Assembly: GCA_037693485.1 (NCBI GenBank)
Contig: CM075346.1
Location: forward strand, 133,630,501 to 133,694,500
From: Kitagawia praeruptora
Lineage: Eukaryota; Streptophyta; Magnoliopsida; Apiales; Apiaceae
Length of the DNA stretch: 64,000 bases
Reading direction: 5' to 3'
Shown: positions 1 through 8,725 of the stretch, piece by piece
Layout: each line of letters starts with the position of its first letter
Position numbering within the stretch: position 1 is the stretch's first letter
The notes under the pieces: model-generated
The model's input: the letters and a program-made list of their open reading frames with translations, nothing else
Told to the model about the DNA's origin: nothing
The model's database searches: none
Made by a program: the position numbers and the translations under genes

Positions 1-598
1 ACACATGAGAAACTAGATTAGATGAAATTTTTCTTTATCATATCAACGTTCATTTAATGGATCTTGCATAGTAAAGATCTTTTCTCATATCACTGAAACT
101 TTTGAGAGACAATAAATATGCAATCTTTTTCTGAGAGATAATCTAATGATTTATAACGGTCATGAAAAATAAATGTTTATGAATTTTTAATATGTATTCG
201 AAAAATTGATCGCGACTCCTTTAATTTTTTTGAATGAATTAATATAATAAAAATTATAGAAACCCACAATACTTCACATTTATATATACCGAATTTCCAA
301 AATATAAAACTTAAAATATGGATAAAAAACTTATGAACTTCGTAGAAAGATTTTCAAAAATGAAAAAAATTAAATGAAAAATAAAATTAAGAAAAAGCAA
401 TAAAAAGGGGCTTAGAATGTTTCAATGGGGGATGTGAATGTTATGATAATTGTTCGATAATATTAATATTAATGCAATTGGTATAAATTGATGAATAGGT
501 AATTTTGTACTTAAATTAATTACATTCTAATTAAATTATCTTTTTTTATATATCATGATTAAGATAATATATTTATATTAATTAATTAATAAATTTTA
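1..598. other. AT-rich non-coding DNA, nothing recognised
   Basis: I see no convincing reading frame, RNA gene or paired terminal repeat here. The stretch is AT-rich with homopolymer runs. It may be the body of the Helitron-like element whose 3' end lies just downstream, but the 5' end of such an element would be outside the window. Confidence 0.5.
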
Positions 599-630
599 CC
601 GTTCGGTGCGTAGCACGGGTAGAACGCTAG
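599..630 (+). mobile_element. Helitron-like 3' terminus
   Basis: The sequence has a GC-rich stem (GGTGC-gta-GCAC, with an outer CGTTC/GAACG pairing) in otherwise AT-rich DNA. It ends in CTAG (627-630) and is followed by T. A short hairpin a few bases before a CTRR end, inserted between A and T, is the family signature of plant Helitrons. I cannot see the matching TC start, so the element's extent is unknown. A chance hairpin is possible. Confidence 0.45.
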
Positions 631-689
631 TATCAATAATACTTACGATTTTTAATTCTTTTCCTTAATTTGATTACATGAGTCAATAT

Positions 690-1245
690 TTAAAGAAAAA
701 AAAATAACTAAACGGAACCATCAGTTTAAAAAAATTCTGGAAAAATAACAAGATGATTTATTTAAACAACTAGTCACGATTTTGGCCCAGTGAACTCTGA
801 ACTTTGGGCCAGTACTCTTCAAGATGCACATGAGAACAACATTGGAAACTATAGTTGGGTCTTAACTGTTGGGTTAAGAACAATTTGCATAAGGGAAAGA
901 ACCAAATATTTTGAGTTGATTCTGCACACGAAGCCAACCTAACACATTAATTACTTGGACGTAGTTTTGTAAAAATTGGAAATCGAATTTAATCGATAGA
1001 GGTATCGGATTAATCAACAATTAATACCGAATAATTTCGATTAATCTCGATTTGGAGAGGTACCGAACAACGATTAATCGACGACAATCTCGATTAATTG
1101 CCGCTTTTTAAAATAAAGCTTGCAAAAAATTTCCAATTAATCTATGAAAAATAAACCAAAAATGAACTCAGACCCAACAGCATTGCCAGCTCTAAACATA
1201 ATAAACCAATAATCAGTACCCTAATATCCAAATTCCATCCTAATT
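690..1245. repeat. Local duplication, copy 1
   Basis: Segments of this stretch recur in the same order at about 1620-2265. These include the block with AACATTGGAAACTATAGTT, a TTGAGTTGATT block, and a block ending CCTAATATCCAAATTCC. Copy 1 carries about 150 bp of extra AT-rich sequence rich in ATTAATCGA-type words (about 955-1125) that copy 2 lacks. It keeps the uninterrupted site (TA near 908-912) where copy 2 has a MITE. No reading frame is supported here. Confidence 0.7.
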
Positions 1246-1619
1246 AACTCTACGTGTGCAACAATTATGTTGACCCATCCAGCTAGATAACGGGTCAAAA
1301 CTTTTCTGTACATGTTCAATAGCTTGTCTGATCTTGTCACCTTAATTGATACAGTAGTTTGTTCAGAATAAAGTGTGTGTACTTCATCAGTATGACTGAA
1401 TATGCAAAAGGCTGGTTGCATGATTAAGCTACTGATGATATTCTCTGAATGCATGAAATGTATTTCAAAATGTGAACTTGCTGTACAGAAGCCTAAATTT
1501 ATTTGTTTAAGGTTTTCTATTTTGGTGGATTTGTTTAACACATCACATCTGTGTTGATTTATGTCAGAATTTGAAGAGTCAAGTGTGTGTTCAACTAGTA
1601 AAAAAAAAAATATCTAAAT

Positions 1620-2265
1620 TAAAATATTACAAAACGAGACCATCAGTTTAAAAGATTCAAGAAAATAACAAGATGATTTATTTAAACTCCTAGTCAGGAC
1701 TTGGGTCATTCAACTATGAACTTTGGGCCAGTAGTACTCTTGAATACGCAAAATGAGCACAACATTGGAAACTATAGTTTGGTCTTAACTGTTAGGTTGA
1801 GATCAATTCGCATAGGGGGCAAACGTCAAAAACTAGTACTCCCTCCGTCCCGTTGAGTTCTTAACATTTGCTTTTTGCACGGATACCAAGATAGTGGGTG
1901 TAATATTGTTAAAATAAATGAAGTAGTGGGTGTAATAGTGATTTTATTGTTAAAATAAGTGAAGTAGTGGGTGTAATAGTGTAAAGTATTGTTAAAATAA
2001 GTGAAGTAGTGGGTGTAATAGTGTTAAAACTTACTATTTTAGGAAATGTTAAGAATCTATTGGGACATCCCAAAATAGAAAGTGTTAAGAATCAAAAGGG
2101 ACGGAGGGAGTAACATCTTGAGTTGATTTGCACACGAATCCAACCTACCTAATTACTTTGATGATTTATATTCACAGTAATTCCCATCCATGAAAAATAA
2201 AACCAAGATGAGTTCAAGTATAAACCAATAATCAGTGCACTAATATCCAAATTCCAAAGAGAAAT
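1620..2265. repeat. Local duplication, copy 2 (carries a MITE)
   Basis: This is the second copy of the 690-1245 segment, about 930 bp downstream in the same orientation. It is diverged by many substitutions and small indels and is interrupted by the Stowaway-type MITE at 1839-2110. It lies just beyond the 3' end of the minus-strand DUF674 gene, so an old tandem duplication of that gene's downstream flank is possible. No second DUF674 copy is visible near copy 1. Confidence 0.7.
1839..2110. mobile_element. Stowaway-type MITE
   Basis: The element has 13-bp perfect terminal inverted repeats, CTCCCTCCGTCCC at the left and GGGACGGAGGGAG at the right, flanked by TA on both sides (1837-1838 and 2111-2112). 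The terminal sequence and TA duplication are the Stowaway (Tc1/mariner MITE) signature. The interior has about three tandem copies of a unit containing GTAGTGGGTGTAATAGTG (about 1920-2030), unusual for such a short element. It has no coding capacity. Confidence 0.92.
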
Positions 2266-2457
2266 TAGGAAATATCCATCATTAATTCCAGAAAAAAAAA
2301 AACATTAACCTTACATGCATAAACCAACATCATTGTCACAAAAGCATTGACCACTAATTTCACACTTAAGACTTCATAATCTAAGAAACAAAACAAATTA
2401 CTTAATGCAAAAACAAGAGCGACCTTCCATGCATGCAGTAGAAACAGCTTTCAATTA
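2111..2457. other. 3' flank of the DUF674 gene
   Basis: The first 150 bp belong to the duplicated segment. The remainder is AT-rich with no reading frame, and would carry the 3' untranslated region of the minus-strand gene that ends at 2458. No clear polyadenylation signal can be singled out. Confidence 0.5.
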
Positions 2458-3362
2458 TCATGCCTTCTGGTTCCTAAGAAACAAGAAAGATAACACTTTA
2501 TCTGTCACAAATGAAGCTTTCAGCATCTCCACAGCCTAACAAAACAAGACAAATTCAGACCAGTAATTAAGCAAATGTGCTACGGATCGGAATCAAGGAT
2601 TATATGATTCATAAATCATAATCACATTTGTATAGAATATATAGTACTATAATTGTGTAAGCACTATACCTAGAACCAAAAATTATAGGGAGTAAGACAT
2701 AGAAAAGATAAGAGTACCTCCTTTTTTCCAATGCAAACCTCCAAGGTCTCAAGGGCACTCAGGTCTTTAACCTTGAAAGTGCTTAGCAAAGTAATGCTAG
2801 AAATGGTGGACATAGGCTTCACTTGAAGGTTGTCCATCACCATGTATGTCACCAGCCCTTTAACATATCCCGATCCCTTCTCAACTTTAGCCGCTTCTTT
2901 CCCCGGACCTTGGACATAAGTCATTGTCCGGTTCAACTTACTCTTACAGTAAGGACACACAGCTTGCGGGTCTGTAGACACATAAACATAACAATTACCA
3001 TTATAAGTATTAGAACTGCATCGGTAGAACAAATTGGAGTCATTAGCATCATCAGTCTTGTAGCCCAACAAGGATGGAGAATTTGCAAGAGAGCTAGATG
3101 ATACTTTCGGATTCAGTACATTTTCTTTGTTCACATTTGGCTCCATGTAATTTGCATGCATGGCTTCGATGCTTTCGTAGATCTTCCCAAGAGAGCCAAC
3201 CATCTTGTCTTTGGTTAGAAGCTTCACAACCGTTCCAACAGGGAGAGACAGAAAATGGAAAAGAAAATCCACAAATTCCTTTCCGGCTTCCCCGAAGATG
3301 ACTCTCTTGGCATTTCTGTCTACAAGAAGCTTCAAAGTTATCTTGCCTGCAGCTTCACCCAT
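2458..3362 (-). CDS. DUF674-family protein, two exons
   Basis: This is a plant-specific DUF674 protein of unknown function. I model exon 1 as 3362-2718 (215 codons) and exon 2 as 2535-2458 (25 codons plus TGA), giving 240 residues. The N-terminus (KLLVDRNAKRVIFGEAGKEF and LPVGTVVKLL) and the later GYVKGLVTYMVMDNLQVKPM segment match the family closely. Two CxxC-like cysteine pairs lie mid-protein. The exon 1 frame runs on past GKKE into unrelated residues. A GT donor follows codon 215 (CTC|GTAC in the genomic complement), and a TTTTGTTAG acceptor ends at 2536. Joining them in phase 0 restores the family ending (AVEMLKASF...). Length is about half that of two-repeat DUF674 proteins, so this is a single-repeat member. 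It is the only host gene seen in the window. Confidence 0.85.
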
Positions 3363-3441
3363 AGTTTTGTTTTGGACTAAATGAAAGAGCTATTTAGTGT
3401 TTTGTCTATATAGAGTGCATGCCCCCCCTCCCCTACTGTCC

Positions 3442-3451
3442 TATTTATATA
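3442..3451 (-). promoter_or_regulatory. TATA box of the DUF674 gene
   Basis: The minus strand reads TATATAAATA, a canonical plant TATA box, about 80 bp upstream of the ATG at 3362. That spacing leaves a short 5' leader. A second TATATAGA-like word lies nearer at about 3401-3410, but it is weaker and probably too close. Confidence 0.6.
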
Positions 3452-3899
3452 TGCAGGAGTGGAAGTGTCTGGAACAACAATGAAGCGTCGTCGTACCGAA
3501 AAATTAATTAAACAGTTTAGAAAATTCAAATATAACTCCATTATCGAGAATCCATTAATCAGAAATACTCTCTCTACTTAATTTCGAACCTATACACGAT
3601 GGCCACCTCTGGTGCAATACGCATGCGTATCGTAAAAGGGGCTGATCTGCGTCTTGGAAAAGAAAAAAAAAATTAAAAAGAGTATTCCGTTATGTATTTC
3701 CAAAATATTTACTCCATTCTTTTTAGCCAATTAACTGTGTCATTTTTTGATGGAGTATCTTTTAAGTGCGTTTGGAAATTGTAATCTTGTTTCCCTCCTA
3801 AAATACGCTTGGTAGTTGTAGAATGTAGATTACAGTGATAATTAATGCCTTCGTTCGTTTACGGTTCTCGATCGGGGTTCCATTTTGATCTTTGAGTAG
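3452..3899. other. Upstream region of DUF674, nothing further recognised
   Basis: Non-coding AT-rich DNA with short A and T runs. I see no paired terminal repeats and no supported reading frame. Confidence 0.45.
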
Positions 3900-4078
3900 T
3901 GCTAAAGGTACCAAATTGGGTACCAAAATTGGGTACCAAATGACAGGGCAACTGACACTTGTCAATTTAAAATATTTTGATTGGAGAGCCCTGGCGGGCC
4001 CACTATAACTATAACCAATTAAAACAAGCCACATCATTTGGTAACAATTTTTGGTACCTAATTTTGGTACCTCTAGCA
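3900..4078. mobile_element. Short MITE with GGTACC-rich inverted ends
   Basis: The left end TGCTAAAGGTACCAAATT and the right end, read on the other strand as TGCTAGAGGTACCAAAATT, form imperfect terminal inverted repeats. Each continues inwards with further GGTACCAAA words. The element is about 179 bp and non-coding. I could not settle a target-site duplication, so the superfamily is open. Confidence 0.65.
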
Positions 4079-4192
4079 TTTTTCTTGATCTTTTAGTTGT
4101 AGTCCTTTCCCATGTTTAATTGTGTTGATTTTCAAGGTTTTTTAAAAATCTTAACCCAAAATTAGATCTCAATTTAACAAAGGATTTATATA

Positions 4193-5112
4193 GTGTATGC
4201 CCAAGGACACATGCTAAAAATCCGTGTTTGATGAGTTGTTAAATTTTGATTGGTGGATATTTATGTGAATGCAGGGGAGTACATCATTATTAATGAAATC
4301 CCCACCAATCAAAATTTGATAACTAAGCTAGCACGGATTCTTAGCATGTGTCCTTGGGCACACACTAGAGATGCACAAAAAGCCCATCGGGCCGGGATTT
4401 GACCGGGCTTTGAAAAGCCCGGGCTTTTTGGTCAAAGCCCGGCCCGGGCTTTGACTTTGACCGGGCTGGGCCGGGCCGGGCTTCCATGAAAAATGTGAGC
4501 CCGTTTAGGCCCTCGAAGCGGGCCGCGGTGGGCTTTTTTCCGGGCCTGAAGCGGGCCGGGCCGGATCGGGCTTTTTCCGGAATCAAATGGGATCGAGATT
4601 TTATGTTACATAAGAATGTTTTTTATGTAATAATGGCAGTCATGTGTTAAACAATCTATATTGCCGATACAAATATTACATTTATCGATTTACTTTTTGA
4701 TTTGATGATATATTAATTGATTACACGTGTACTTAACTTGTTTTCGTTCATGTATAGTAATATATGCATATAAATAATCTTATTATTAATAATGAATATG
4801 TAAATATATATGTACTTAAATTATTTTTATATTTGTAGAAGTGTAAATACATAAATATTTATGTAAGTATACTAGAATAATCGAATTTTACCCGGACTTT
4901 TTCGGACCGAACCGGGTTTTTAATCGGGCCGGACCGAAGACCGGGCTTTTTAAAAGACCGGGCTAGGACCGGGCTTTTGCCGGGCCGGGCTTTGGCAAAA
5001 AATATAGGGACCGTTCAAGGCCCTCGGGCCGGGCTTGACCGGGCCGGGCTTTACCAGATCGGGCCGGGCCAGATTTTCGGGCTCGGACTTTTTGTGCATC
5101 TCTAGCACACAC
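4193..5112. mobile_element. MITE with long inverted repeats, split by another MITE
   Basis: The left end GTGTATGCCCAAGGACACAT and the right end, read in reverse as GTGTGTGCCCAAGGACACAT, form inverted repeats of about 34 bp flanked by TA (4191-4192 and 5113-5114). The right terminus is cut at 4365 and resumes at 5113 because a hAT-type MITE inserted there. Without that insert the element is about 173 bp. The TA flanks suggest a Tc1/mariner-like MITE. Confidence 0.75.
4366..5104. mobile_element. hAT-type MITE with GGGCCGGGC repeats
   Basis: The ends are TAGAGATGCACAAAAAG and its inverse CTTTTTGTGCATCTCTA, flanked by a perfect 8-bp duplication GCACACAC (4358-4365 and 5105-5112). An 8-bp TSD with TAGNGATG-like termini and arms rich in GGGCCGGGC words is typical of hAT-derived MITEs in plants. 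The arms (4375-4575 and 4890-5085) are GC-rich and mutually inverted, and the core between them is AT-rich. It has no coding capacity, and the minus-strand frame through the left arm is an artefact of the repeats. Confidence 0.9.
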
Positions 5113-5114
5113 TA

Positions 5115-6016
5115 GAAAATTCGTTTAACAAATTAATTCGAAGAAAACTCGAAACGAGCCTCCTATTTTCATCAAAATTCAGCCTGCAGATTTTCAACCC
5201 AAAAACTGATCAGATTTAAGTACAAATTATAAGAAAACTCAAATTCAAGCCCGGATTAGAAAGCCCGGATACTTTCGGTAGAAAAACAAAATTTAGCTAG
5301 AGAGAATTATCAACAAATGCCTTGTACATTTCGATAACCGCGCATAAAAAATATTCTTGCTTACTTGCACAAATGAATTTTGTTGAACTTAGAGAATACT
5401 TATAGTACTTGTTCAATCGACTTATGGCTTTTCCTCTAATTAAATAGTTCTATGATTTGAAGTGCATGATTTATTTTTTAAAATGTCCATGTTTTTTTAA
5501 AAAAATAAAATCGGTAAAAATTGCATATGAAGTTGTTCGTCCCCCCAACAATCTGATCTACTGAACTCCCCCCTCCCCCGCCCCCCAACCCCTGACGCCT
5601 GCCCCCACCCCCGGCTGCCCCCCCGACCCCCCGCCCCCATCAATTTATTTTTATTTTTCTGTTTTTTTATGTTCTTGAGTTTTCAAGAATCAAACCAACA
5701 TTTGGAGGCGTTATCGGTGTCCGATTTCAACGCTCTTATAGTCGAATCGAAGCCCTCATCGTCCTCTATCCGAAAACATGATCAGATTTTGGTGGGGTAT
5801 AATTTATGAATTTCTCCTATTTTTTTAATTAAATTCGAATTACCTATTAAAATTATGAATTTTTGTAAACGTGTTTGGTTGCTGATTTTGATGTTACCAT
5901 CGTGTAGAGTATGTTTTTCTAGTCAATTTCATATATTATATGTTGAATTTCGAGTTCAATAACGTATAGAATTCGAAGTTTGATTTTCGTGTTCTTCGTG
6001 TTCTTGAGGATCGAAG
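5115..6016. other. Non-coding DNA with a C-rich tract
   Basis: No gene is supported. The notable feature is the strand-biased C-rich tract at 5541-5639, made of C runs of four to seven separated by one to five bases. The rest is ordinary AT-rich sequence up to the TRIM insertion site. Confidence 0.5.
5541..5639 (+). repeat. C-rich low-complexity tract
   Basis: About 100 bp are dominated by runs such as CCCCCC, CCCCCTCCCCCG and CCCCCCCG on the plus strand, so the minus strand carries many G runs. This could fold as a G-quadruplex or i-motif. It does not encode anything recognisable. Confidence 0.75.
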
Positions 6017-6330
6017 TGTTATAATATAATATAAGATCCATATAAGGCCTCCCTCTAAAACCTTAAGGTTTTAGATGAGTTGGTTACTTAACATGGTATC
6101 AGAGCTCAGGCACGCGGAGGTCCCAGGTTCGACTCTCCGCGACCCCCAATATTCTCACAATTTATTATGGACACGAAAGGCAAATTATGCTCCAAAGATG
6201 AGCGCCCGTGATCCACTCTTCGACCCAAAAATGGGCTTTCGAGTGAGGGGGAATGTTATAATATAATATAAGATCCATATAAGGCCTCCCTCTAACACCT
6301 TAAGGTTTTAGATGAGTTGGTTACTTAACA
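6017..6330 (+). mobile_element. TRIM (miniature LTR retrotransposon)
   Basis: Two 77-bp direct repeats (6017-6093 and 6254-6330) start TGTTATAATA and end TTAACA. They differ by one base and are flanked by a 5-bp TSD, CGAAG (6012-6016 and 6331-6335). A primer-binding site TGGTATCAGAGC (6094-6105) complementary to the initiator-Met tRNA follows the first LTR directly. A purine tract GTGAGGGGGAA (6243-6253) precedes the second. The 160-bp interior has no coding capacity. It contains a CGCGGAG...CTCCGCG stem with GGTTCGACTC, resembling a tRNA T-arm. One difference between LTRs implies recent insertion. Confidence 0.95.
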
Positions 6331-6464
6331 CGAAGCACTTCTGGAAGTGTTATTGAACTTCAATTTTGATGTTCTAGTTACCAGAATGAATCCCACATGA
6401 TGTTCATGATGTTCAATTCTTGAGCAGCAGATTATGCTGCTTTTTTAAAAAAATTTAGTGCACG

Positions 6465-6780
6465 TTAAATACGATCGAATTTGGTCACATTTAGTATAAA
6501 AATACGACTATATTTGGTCGAATTTAGTGTAATAAATTCGACCAAATTCGGTCGAATTTAGTACACTTTGGGCGCCAAAATTTAAAATTTTGAATTTTTC
6601 GCCAAAATTTGAATTTTTCAAAATTTTGGAAATTTTGGTCGAATTTATAATTTGACCAAAATTGGTCGAATTTAATACTATAATTTTGACCAAATTTGGT
6701 CGAATTTATCCTAAATTTGACCGCACTAATCGGTCAAATTTATCCTAAATATGACCGAAGTATTCGGTCGAATTTTAAGG
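6465..6780. repeat. CACTA-like subterminal repeat block, left
   Basis: Dense, irregular repeats of GGTCGAATTTAG-like words occur on both strands. A related block lies at 63585-63725, and the two align best as inverted repeats (left TTAAATACGATCGAATTTGG; right, reversed, GCTAAATATGATCGAA then TTCGGTC). Such degenerate subterminal words are typical of CACTA (En/Spm) elements. I do not see CACTA termini or a TSD, so the identity is inferred. Confidence 0.5.
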
Positions 6781-7257
6781 CAAGTTTCTAGAGAGTGGTA
6801 TATTAAATTTGATGATGTGATTGGAAAATTTGGGTTTAAAGAAAATTTTGTTGACCAATGCAGATATCTAAAAGTGAGTGGGAGCAAGTACATTATTTTA
6901 GTACTATATGTGGATGATATTCTATTCGCTAGTAGTGATATGAATTTAATGCATGAGACAAAGAGATTCCTTCATAAGAATTTTGATATGAAGGATCTGG
7001 GGGAAGCATCTTATGTCTTGGGCATTGAAATTCATAGAAATAGATCTCATGGAATTTTGGGTTTATCACAAAGAGCTTATATTGATAAAGTTCTCAAACG
7101 TTTTAACATGCAAAATTGTTTTCCAAGCGTTGCTCCTGTTGTCAAGGGTGACAAATTTAGCTTGAAACAATGTCCTCAAAATCAGCTAGAATTGGATCAA
7201 ATGGAGCATATTCCTTATGCTTCGGCAGTTGGGAGTCTTATGTATGCTCAGGTTTGT
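6779..7257 (+). pseudogene. Copia RT fragment, 5' half (element F)
   Basis: This is part of a Ty1/Copia reverse transcriptase, the outermost retroelement layer. The frame opens abruptly in the RT domain (REWYIKFDDVIGKFGF), continues through the catalytic YVDDILFAS segment near 6907-6933, and reaches the YASAVGSLMYAQVC segment. It is cut by element A at 7257 and resumes in frame at 62356. Everything upstream in a normal Copia (LTR, gag, protease, integrase, early RT) is missing, because the frame abuts the CACTA-like repeats. A captured or truncated fragment fits better than an intact element. Confidence 0.85.
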
Positions 7258-8498
7258 TGTTAGGTCCGGAATAACGTAGAAGGGGGGTTGAATACGTTAT
7301 TTTAAAATATTTTGATTTTCGAGATGTGAAAAATGAGGTCAACAACTGAATCGAAATAAAACAATTGGTTCGGGAAAATATCTTTGAACTGATAAAAACC
7401 CAAGGGGTGTTACAACTTCTAATCCAACGGATTAGCTTCAAAAACTCGAACACTCCTAAGGATAGTTTAGGCACGAGGACCTTCTATCCGACACTTCCTG
7501 AAAGCGGGCTAAGCCGGCTTTCCTGCTAGATGGACTGTCTAGCAGCTTACACAGAGAAGATATTTAAGAGAGAGAGAAAGTTGTGTGTTGAGGTGTGTTT
7601 GAAATGAAATACAACAGGCCTATTTATAAATTTTCTAGAAAATCACTATGCTGCATAGTACCCCATTTAATAACGTAAGGGGTGACGTTTTCAGTAGCAC
7701 ATGTTTCAACATTCAAACTTCAACATTCAAACTTTCAAAACTGCATTTTTCAATTCAAAGTTTTAAACTTTGATTTTTTAATTCATGTGGCCCCCACATG
7801 TTTCTTACTTTATGAATAGTACTTTTGGGTACTATTCATGAATAGTAATTTCGGTTACTATTCATATGAATAGTGATTTCGATTACTATTCATGTGAATA
7901 GTGATTTCGGTTACTATTCATATGAATAGTGATTTTGGATACTATTCATTTTCTCTCTTCTGTTTATTCTGCTGTTTTAATTTACCTCAGAAAATAATTC
8001 AAGTACCAGATTAATTTAATTATTTTGTTATAAATAATTAATTAATCTGTTACTTATTTAATTTTCAGAGTAAATTAACTTTTGACAATACCTTGAGATA
8101 TTATGTCTGTCCTTGATCGTCAATAGGCTTTGGCAATTCTTTCTATGAATTAATGTGTTGATCCTTCCCGTATGTGTTGACACTTGGTGCACTGGTCTGG
8201 TTCACAAGTGACTATCACTGATCTTGATCTTCACACCTTCGTTACATTCCAATTTATTAGCCTGCAGCAATATCTTCAAATACATGAAATCTTTTGGCCC
8301 TTCAACTGAATCATCTGTACATCTTATTATGTCACCGAGGCTTGATCATGTTAATGAACTTCTTTCAGCGACTTGATCCTTGTTGGTGCCTGTTCTTCAA
8401 ATTTCACGATCCCTGTATAGAGTTAATATTATTTATCTTTTATCCTAGTTGAGTTATATATGTCCTCCATTACATATTACATTTCATTATACTTTACA
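7258..8498 (-). repeat. Element A 3' LTR
   Basis: This 1241-bp LTR begins TGTTAGGTCCGG on the plus strand and ends ACTTTACA. It is bordered inside by the polypurine tract, read on the minus strand as CAAATAGGGGGAGAT (8499-8513). It contains a TATA-like TTTATAAATAGG on the minus strand near 7620. At 7812-7949 it has a series of ATGAATAGT/ACTATTCAT hairpins. Confidence 0.95.
7812..7949. repeat. Hairpin array in A's LTR
   Basis: The array consists of repeated palindromic units of roughly 28 bp in the form ATGAATAGTnnTTTCGGTTACTATTCAT. The copy in the other LTR (about 42102-42209) has one unit fewer. Sireviruses are known for conserved palindromic repeats in their LTRs. Whether these are the same functional motif is inference. 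Confidence 0.8.
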
Positions 8499-8725
8499 AT
8501 CTCCCCCTATTTGATTGTTAGGGTTTGACAAGCAAATACCTAGAGGATAACTCAACTGATACAAATAAAATACGAAGATAAATAATATTAAAGTGCATTC
8601 TGGATCATATATATACATTTTCCAGATTTCTAAAAATTAACCAAGTGCAAGACAATTGTTCCTGTAGACTGAACATATCTTCAAGTTTGCCTTTGCTTTC
8701 TTTCCACATTGCACTAATACTCCCA
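8499..8725 (-). other. Element A 3' untranslated region with polypurine tract
   Basis: Non-coding sequence between the ORF3 stop and the 3' LTR. The polypurine tract (8499-8513) directly abuts the LTR, as needed to prime plus-strand DNA synthesis. No other feature is recognised. Confidence 0.75.

Noticed and set aside
1221..1541. 106-codon minus-strand frame
   Set aside because: No family resemblance, AT-rich composition, and it overlaps the edge of the duplicated segment without being conserved in the other copy.
4191..4367. Reading the TAGTG...CACTA ends as a CACTA transposon
   Set aside because: CACTA elements start with CACTA and end with TAGTG. Here the order is reversed and TA flanks fit a different MITE class.
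4365..4586. Minus-strand frame rich in Arg/Pro/Gly
   Set aside because: It is the translated GGGCCGGGC arm of the hAT-type MITE.
6110..6150. A tRNA gene
   Set aside because: Only a T-arm-like hairpin is present. No acceptor, D or anticodon arms can be formed around it.
6075..6266. 63-codon plus-strand frame
   Set aside because: It lies inside the TRIM, spanning the first LTR end, primer-binding site and purine tract.
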